A stretch of 6,952 bases of DNA from contig JAZOUT010000108.1 of NCBI GenBank assembly GCA_045658305.1, positions 1-6,952 on the forward strand, in the 5' to 3' direction. The position numbers and the translations under genes were made by a program. The stretch is from Aphodosoma sp045658305. Its GTDB lineage: Bacteria > Bacteroidota > Bacteroidia > Bacteroidales > Paludibacteraceae. Numbering within the stretch: position 1 is the stretch's first letter; every line of letters starts with the position of its first letter. The notes beneath the pieces were generated by a model. It ran no database searches, was not told the origin of the DNA, and saw nothing but the letters and a program-made list of their open reading frames with translations. Shown piece after piece: positions 5,002-6,952 of the stretch.

Positions 5002-5045
5002 TGGTGGGTAGAGGGGACTTGAACCCCTCTGTATGCCGTTTACCC
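5002..5045 (-). ncRNA. tRNA-3'-end-like element before pcfK (acceptor + T-arm + ACCA)
   Basis: Read leftward, GGGTA (5045-5041) pairs with TACCC (5010-5006), followed by ACCA (5005-5002). Inside, GAGGGG (5029-5024) and CCCCTC (5016-5011) close a 7-base loop TTCAAGT, a perfect T-loop consensus (TTCRANY). The two stems stack into 11 pairs, one fewer than the 12 of a tRNA. Only 11 unpaired bases replace the D and anticodon arms, so this is not a working tRNA. The 5' strand overlaps the stop codon of the 84-aa gene. It could be a tRNA remnant or a processing signal. Confidence 0.45.
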
Positions 5046-5299
5046 TATTTCTCTGATAAACAATTATAGTCTTTCAGTATCTGTAAAGCTATTGTATTCG
5101 CCAGTTCTCCCTTTCTGTTGTGATTAACGATATCAATAGCTTTTTGAGCTTGTTTTATTAAAGTTCCCATTTTTATAACCTCTGGGACTTGTTTTGTTGA
5201 TAATATCTGCCTTGCATAATCCTCCATACCTACAGATAGATTCAGCCTTTCTGCAGCAAGGATAATGGCTGCATTACATAAATAATTTACGCATTTCAT
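5045..5299 (-). CDS. Small helical hypothetical protein (84 aa)
   Basis: An all-helical 84-aa protein with repeated small/hydrophobic spacing: NYLCNAAIILAAERLN, MEDYARQILSTK, EVIKMGTLIKQAQKAIDIV, ELANTIALQILKDY. No membrane segment is long enough to be convincing. Three cysteines (3, 8, 80) are not in a metal-site pattern. The start at 5299 lies behind AACGAAAGCGAAATG, the A-rich leader also used by the 87-aa gene. It is 21 bases after the 61-aa gene, and its stop codon touches the tRNA-like element that precedes the PcfK-like gene. No family is recognised. Confidence 0.7.
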   Translation of the reverse strand: MKCVNYLCNAAIILAAERLNLSVGMEDYARQILSTKQVPEVIKMGTLIKQAQKAIDIVNHNRKGELANTIALQILKDYNCLSEK

Positions 5300-5320
5300 T
5301 TCGCTTTCGTTTTAATGTTA

Positions 5321-5506
5321 TTATTCGTTTGGTATTATCCCGTATTTAAAAGCCTGTATGCCCTCCTGTAGTGCCTTATGTCGCATAAACTTGCGGTTGT
5401 TGCCGTTACTTAGATGTACTCCGCATCTTGTTATCTTTACAACCTCTCTACATTCGCCTGTAGTGTTGTCGCATATTACATCTGCTATTTCAATTTTGGT
5501 ACACAT
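5321..5506 (-). CDS. Small hypothetical protein with four cysteines (61 aa)
   Basis: A 61-aa basic protein: MCTKIEIADVICDNTTGECREVVKITRCGVHL, then SNGNNRKFMRHKALQEGIQAFKYGIIPNE. Cysteines at 2, 12, 19 and 28 with a nearby His (30) could form a small metal site, but the spacing is not a standard zinc finger. The second half is a basic helix that could contact nucleic acid. It lies 24 bases after the 44-aa gene and 21 before the 84-aa gene, all leftward. Function is unknown, and its coding status rests on operon position and spacing. Confidence 0.6.
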   Translation of the reverse strand: MCTKIEIADVICDNTTGECREVVKITRCGVHLSNGNNRKFMRHKALQEGIQAFKYGIIPNE

Positions 5507-5530
5507 AATACAGGGTGTTTTAGGGATTTT

Positions 5531-5665
5531 TTAAGGTTGTATAGTTCGTTGCTTGTTCTCATGATCGTTGGGGGTCGCTTTAGTGGTAAAAAATTCTGCG
5601 TATCTTCTAAACCTCTCCGCTTTCTGCTGAGTGGGGGAGAGGTTATAAAAATCGGTTTTGGTCAT
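5531..5665 (-). CDS. 44-aa basic protein, start overlaps upstream stop (TGATG)
   Basis: ATG at 5665 shares its A with the TGA stop of the 80-aa gene (TGATG), the classic arrangement for translational coupling, and the frame runs 44 codons to TAA at 5531. The product is basic and helical: MTKTDFYNLSPTQQKAERFRRYAEFF, then a polar tail (TTKATPNDHENKQRTIQP). 'SPTQQKAERFRRYAEFF' looks amphipathic and could bind a partner protein or nucleic acid. It fills what would otherwise be a 158-base gap in a tightly packed train. Its 5' part carries a 9-bp perfect inverted repeat (5610-5618 and 5636-5644) that could form a hairpin over the early codons. No family is recognised. Confidence 0.65.
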   Translation of the reverse strand: MTKTDFYNLSPTQQKAERFRRYAEFFTTKATPNDHENKQRTIQP

Positions 5666-5907
5666 CAGATTTTGTGGATATGATTTAGACTAACATTGTA
5701 CCCTGCTACAATCATTTGTGGGTGCCTTTTTCGGTCTGTATTCGCTTTCTCCATAGTATCATATACTTTGATACTCCCGATTGGGTTTCTGCCTGTAAAG
5801 GGGTTGAAAATGGTTTCTGCAAGGTATTCGTAACATCTGTGATTATAGGGTTTTGTTTCGCACAATACTTGTAAGGTCTCGGGGTTGATTAAGCAAAATT
5901 TTTCCAT
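5665..5907 (-). CDS. Small hypothetical protein (80 aa)
   Basis: An 80-aa soluble protein beginning MEKFCLINPETLQVLCETKPYNHRCYEYLAETI, followed by NPFTGRNPIGSIKVYDTMEKANTDRKRHPQMIVAGYNVSLNHIHKI. The mix of short strands (FCLINPETLQVLCE, GSIKVYDT, MIVAGYNV) around a helix fits a small alpha/beta fold. The 'N-P-E-T-L-Q-V-L' opening resembles proteins that describe a value entered in a beta-hairpin, but I assign no family. It starts 4 bases after the 74-aa gene and its stop overlaps the start of the 44-aa gene, so the three are translated in close coupling. Confidence 0.68.
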   Translation of the reverse strand: MEKFCLINPETLQVLCETKPYNHRCYEYLAETIFNPFTGRNPIGSIKVYDTMEKANTDRKRHPQMIVAGYNVSLNHIHKI

Positions 5908-5911
5908 TGTG

Positions 5912-6136
5912 TTAGTAGTTTATAAGTTCAACGTAATCGCAATAAATATCTGTTTCGCTGAGTACATCAATAACATAATCGGGGTTGTCCTGTTCAATCT
6001 GATTGAGTACTTTTTCAAACACTTGTGCCTGTTGGGTTGCCTGTGTGCTTAGGTTGTCAATGATTTCTGCCTGTTGGTTAAGTTTGCAGATAAGAGCCAC
6101 AATGATAAGGGATAAAATAATAGTTGCTTTCTTCAT
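5912..6136 (-). CDS. Membrane-anchored coiled-coil small protein (74 aa)
   Basis: MKK followed by a hydrophobic run to about residue 17 (ATIILSLIIVALIC) forms a signal-anchor. A typical lipobox is absent, because Ile rather than Gly/Ala/Ser precedes Cys17, so a single-pass anchor is more likely than a lipoprotein. Residues 18-50 are Gln/Glu-rich with heptad-like hydrophobics (KLNQQAEIIDNLSTQATQQAQVFEKVLNQIEQ), a coiled coil, and the end is acidic (DYVIDVLSETDIYCDYVELINY). Overall it resembles an Rz-like spanin in size and layout, but no partner lysis genes are visible. The start is 17 bases after a tRNA-like element and shares an 11-base start context with the 231-aa gene. Confidence 0.65.
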   Translation of the reverse strand: MKKATIILSLIIVALICKLNQQAEIIDNLSTQATQQAQVFEKVLNQIEQDNPDYVIDVLSETDIYCDYVELINY

Positions 6137-6144
6137 AATCGTAA
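6134..6144 (-). repeat. 11-base start-codon context, copy 1 (identical at 6916-6926)
   Basis: TTACGATTATG, which includes the start codon of the 74-aa gene, is repeated exactly at the start of the 231-aa gene (6926-6916). An identical translation-start context on two genes of one train suggests a shared initiation signal or duplication of a start cassette. Confidence 0.45.
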
Positions 6145-6153
6145 GTATTTAAT

Positions 6154-6204
6154 TGGTGCGGTACAGGGTTTCGCTCCCTCTGTGCCTGTCTTACAGGATA
6201 CCGC
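6154..6204 (-). ncRNA. Second tRNA-like element, between the 231-aa and 74-aa genes
   Basis: Read leftward, GCGGTA (6204-6199) pairs with TACCGC (6163-6158), followed by ACCA (6157-6154). Inside lie a hairpin CCTGT-AAG-ACAGG (6197-6185) and AGGG/CCCT closing a 7-base loop (6179-6165), which does not match the T-loop consensus. The 3' part shares GGCA..ACAGAGGG and a CCCT..TACC..CACCA end with the element at 5002-5045, and the 3' strand again has 11 bases between loop and ACCA. No D-arm exists, so it is not a functional tRNA. Confidence 0.4.
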
Positions 6205-6222
6205 TAAAAATGGGGGGTTGGG

Positions 6223-6918
6223 TTATTTTAAAAGTTCCTCATCTGTTGGTGCTTTCCATATTGTTGCGGTGCGGTAAAATTGTCCCTTTTCGGTTGGCTC
6301 CCATTGATAACGGATTGCACCTACTATTACTACAATATTAGTGGTATTTCCTTGTTTATCTTTGCTTACTTTCGCATCAGGGAATTTTGCAAGGATTTTC
6401 TCAGTGAATGAATGTATAGCGCACTTTGCTCGGTTAATGTAGTCTAATTTCTCCCTATCTATATCAATTAAATAAGTGAACCAGTCCTGCAATTTTTTTC
6501 TGCTCGGTTTCCCTATAAAATTAGGTTGCTCAAGCTCGGTCTTAAAGTAGTTTAAATGCTGTTTTGCACATGGATAAAATAATGACAGCCCAAATTTTTT
6601 GGAATTGTGTCGGGTTTGGTATATATGGAACAAATCCCCCGTAATAATGTTTTTTATCAATAAAGAGTGCGCATCTATATACCAATCTTTGTCATGCTCA
6701 TTTTTTTCTCTGTTCCAACTATCTTGCTGAGTGAAAAAATAGCAAGGGACAACCTCTGTGAATCCCTCAATAAAAAAGGCTTTTATCTCTGGACTACTTA
6801 AATAATAAGAGCAAGAAACGGAGATATTTTCGGGTCTTTTAATGCTGTTAATATTTTTGCAATTATTCTCGGTTGCAAATCTCATTGCATCATCATAAGA
6901 AAAAAAGGTTGCTCTCAT
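6223..6918 (-). CDS. Hypothetical protein, most upstream visible gene of leftward train (231 aa)
   Basis: A 231-aa soluble protein without signal or membrane segments. It begins MRATFFSYDDAMRFATENNCK, similar to a small helix-strand unit. A Tyr/Phe-rich middle (about 38-125) includes an aromatic 'PCYFFTQQDSWNREKNEHDKDWYIDAHSLLIKNI' stretch, then a helical segment (138-178) and a final strand pair (NIVVIVGAIRYQWEP, FYRTATIWKAP) ending DEELLK. Cysteines at 20, 36, 59, 117 and 166 are scattered. I do not recognise a family. It starts at 6918 with the shared TTACGATTATG context. The 34 bases to the window edge hold no consensus promoter, so transcription may come from further right. Confidence 0.65.
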   Translation of the reverse strand: MRATFFSYDDAMRFATENNCKNINSIKRPENISVSCSYYLSSPEIKAFFIEGFTEVVPCYFFTQQDSWNREKNEHDKDWYIDAHSLLIKNIITGDLFHIYQTRHNSKKFGLSLFYPCAKQHLNYFKTELEQPNFIGKPSRKKLQDWFTYLIDIDREKLDYINRAKCAIHSFTEKILAKFPDAKVSKDKQGNTTNIVVIVGAIRYQWEPTEKGQFYRTATIWKAPTDEELLK

Positions 6919-6952
6919 AATCGTAAAATTTAAGTTGTTTATATTTGATTTA

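Noticed and set aside
4553..5011. Long rightward ORF (152 aa) opposite the PcfK-like gene
   Set aside because: It is the antisense of the PcfK-like reading frame, has an implausible Cys/Leu/Phe/Trp-rich composition caused by the Lys/Gln/Pro-rich tail, and runs against the direction of the operon.
5002..5076. Complete tRNA gene ending in ACCA
   Set aside because: The T-arm is good, but no 5' acceptor strand, D-arm or anticodon arm is found at normal distance; that DNA is the 3' end of the 84-aa gene. Kept only as a tRNA-like element.
5610..5644. Terminator hairpin between the 80-aa and 61-aa genes
   Set aside because: The 9-bp inverted repeat lies inside the 44-aa coding frame and is not followed by a U-tract in either direction.
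1..6952. CRISPR array or tandem repeats
   Set aside because: No regularly spaced direct repeats of suitable length were found on reading through the window.

Overview
The window reads as accessory DNA, most likely a temperate phage or a related integrative or plasmid element, from a member of the Bacteroidales (Bacteroides, Parabacteroides or Prevotella type). Three things point there. The DNA is AT-rich and its two best promoters match the Bacteroidota consensus (TTTG, about 20 bases, TAnnTTTG). Genes start behind A-rich leaders rather than strong Shine-Dalgarno sites. A PcfK-like and PcfJ-like gene pair is present, as is common in Bacteroidota mobile elements. No integrase, structural, replication or conjugation gene is visible, so phage, plasmid and ICE cannot be told apart here.

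Layout. Bases 1-204 are a switch region. A leftward gene starts at 62 and runs off the left edge. An S24/LexA-type repressor gene starts rightward at 205. Between them lie a leftward promoter, a possible rightward promoter facing it, a 9-bp inverted repeat and a short palindrome that could be the operator. The rightward unit (205-2102) holds the repressor, a two-helix membrane protein placed 2 bases after it, a second tiny membrane protein, a secreted cysteine-rich protein and a 45-residue basic ORF. That last ORF lies inside a 19-bp imperfect inverted repeat and behind a leader that folds into a long nested hairpin.

Bases 6918-2203 form one leftward gene train of at least twelve genes: a 231-aa unknown protein, a series of small unknown proteins (44-87 aa), PcfK-like, PcfJ-like, and four more small genes. 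It ends at a good intrinsic terminator (about 2171-2200) where the two units converge. Two small genes too short for usual ORF cut-offs (44 aa at 5531-5665 and 52 aa at 2203-2361) belong to this train.

The least expected signals are two related tRNA-3'-end-like elements (5002-5045 and 6154-6204). They fill the two longest gaps of the leftward train, and each ends in ACCA 17-20 bases before the next start codon. The other is the hairpin-flanked mini-ORF cassette at 1856-2125. The likely logic is that the repressor keeps lytic or transfer genes silent while the genes downstream of it are expressed in the resident state, where membrane and secreted proteins could affect the host surface or exclude other elements. 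The function of that module is inferred only from position.
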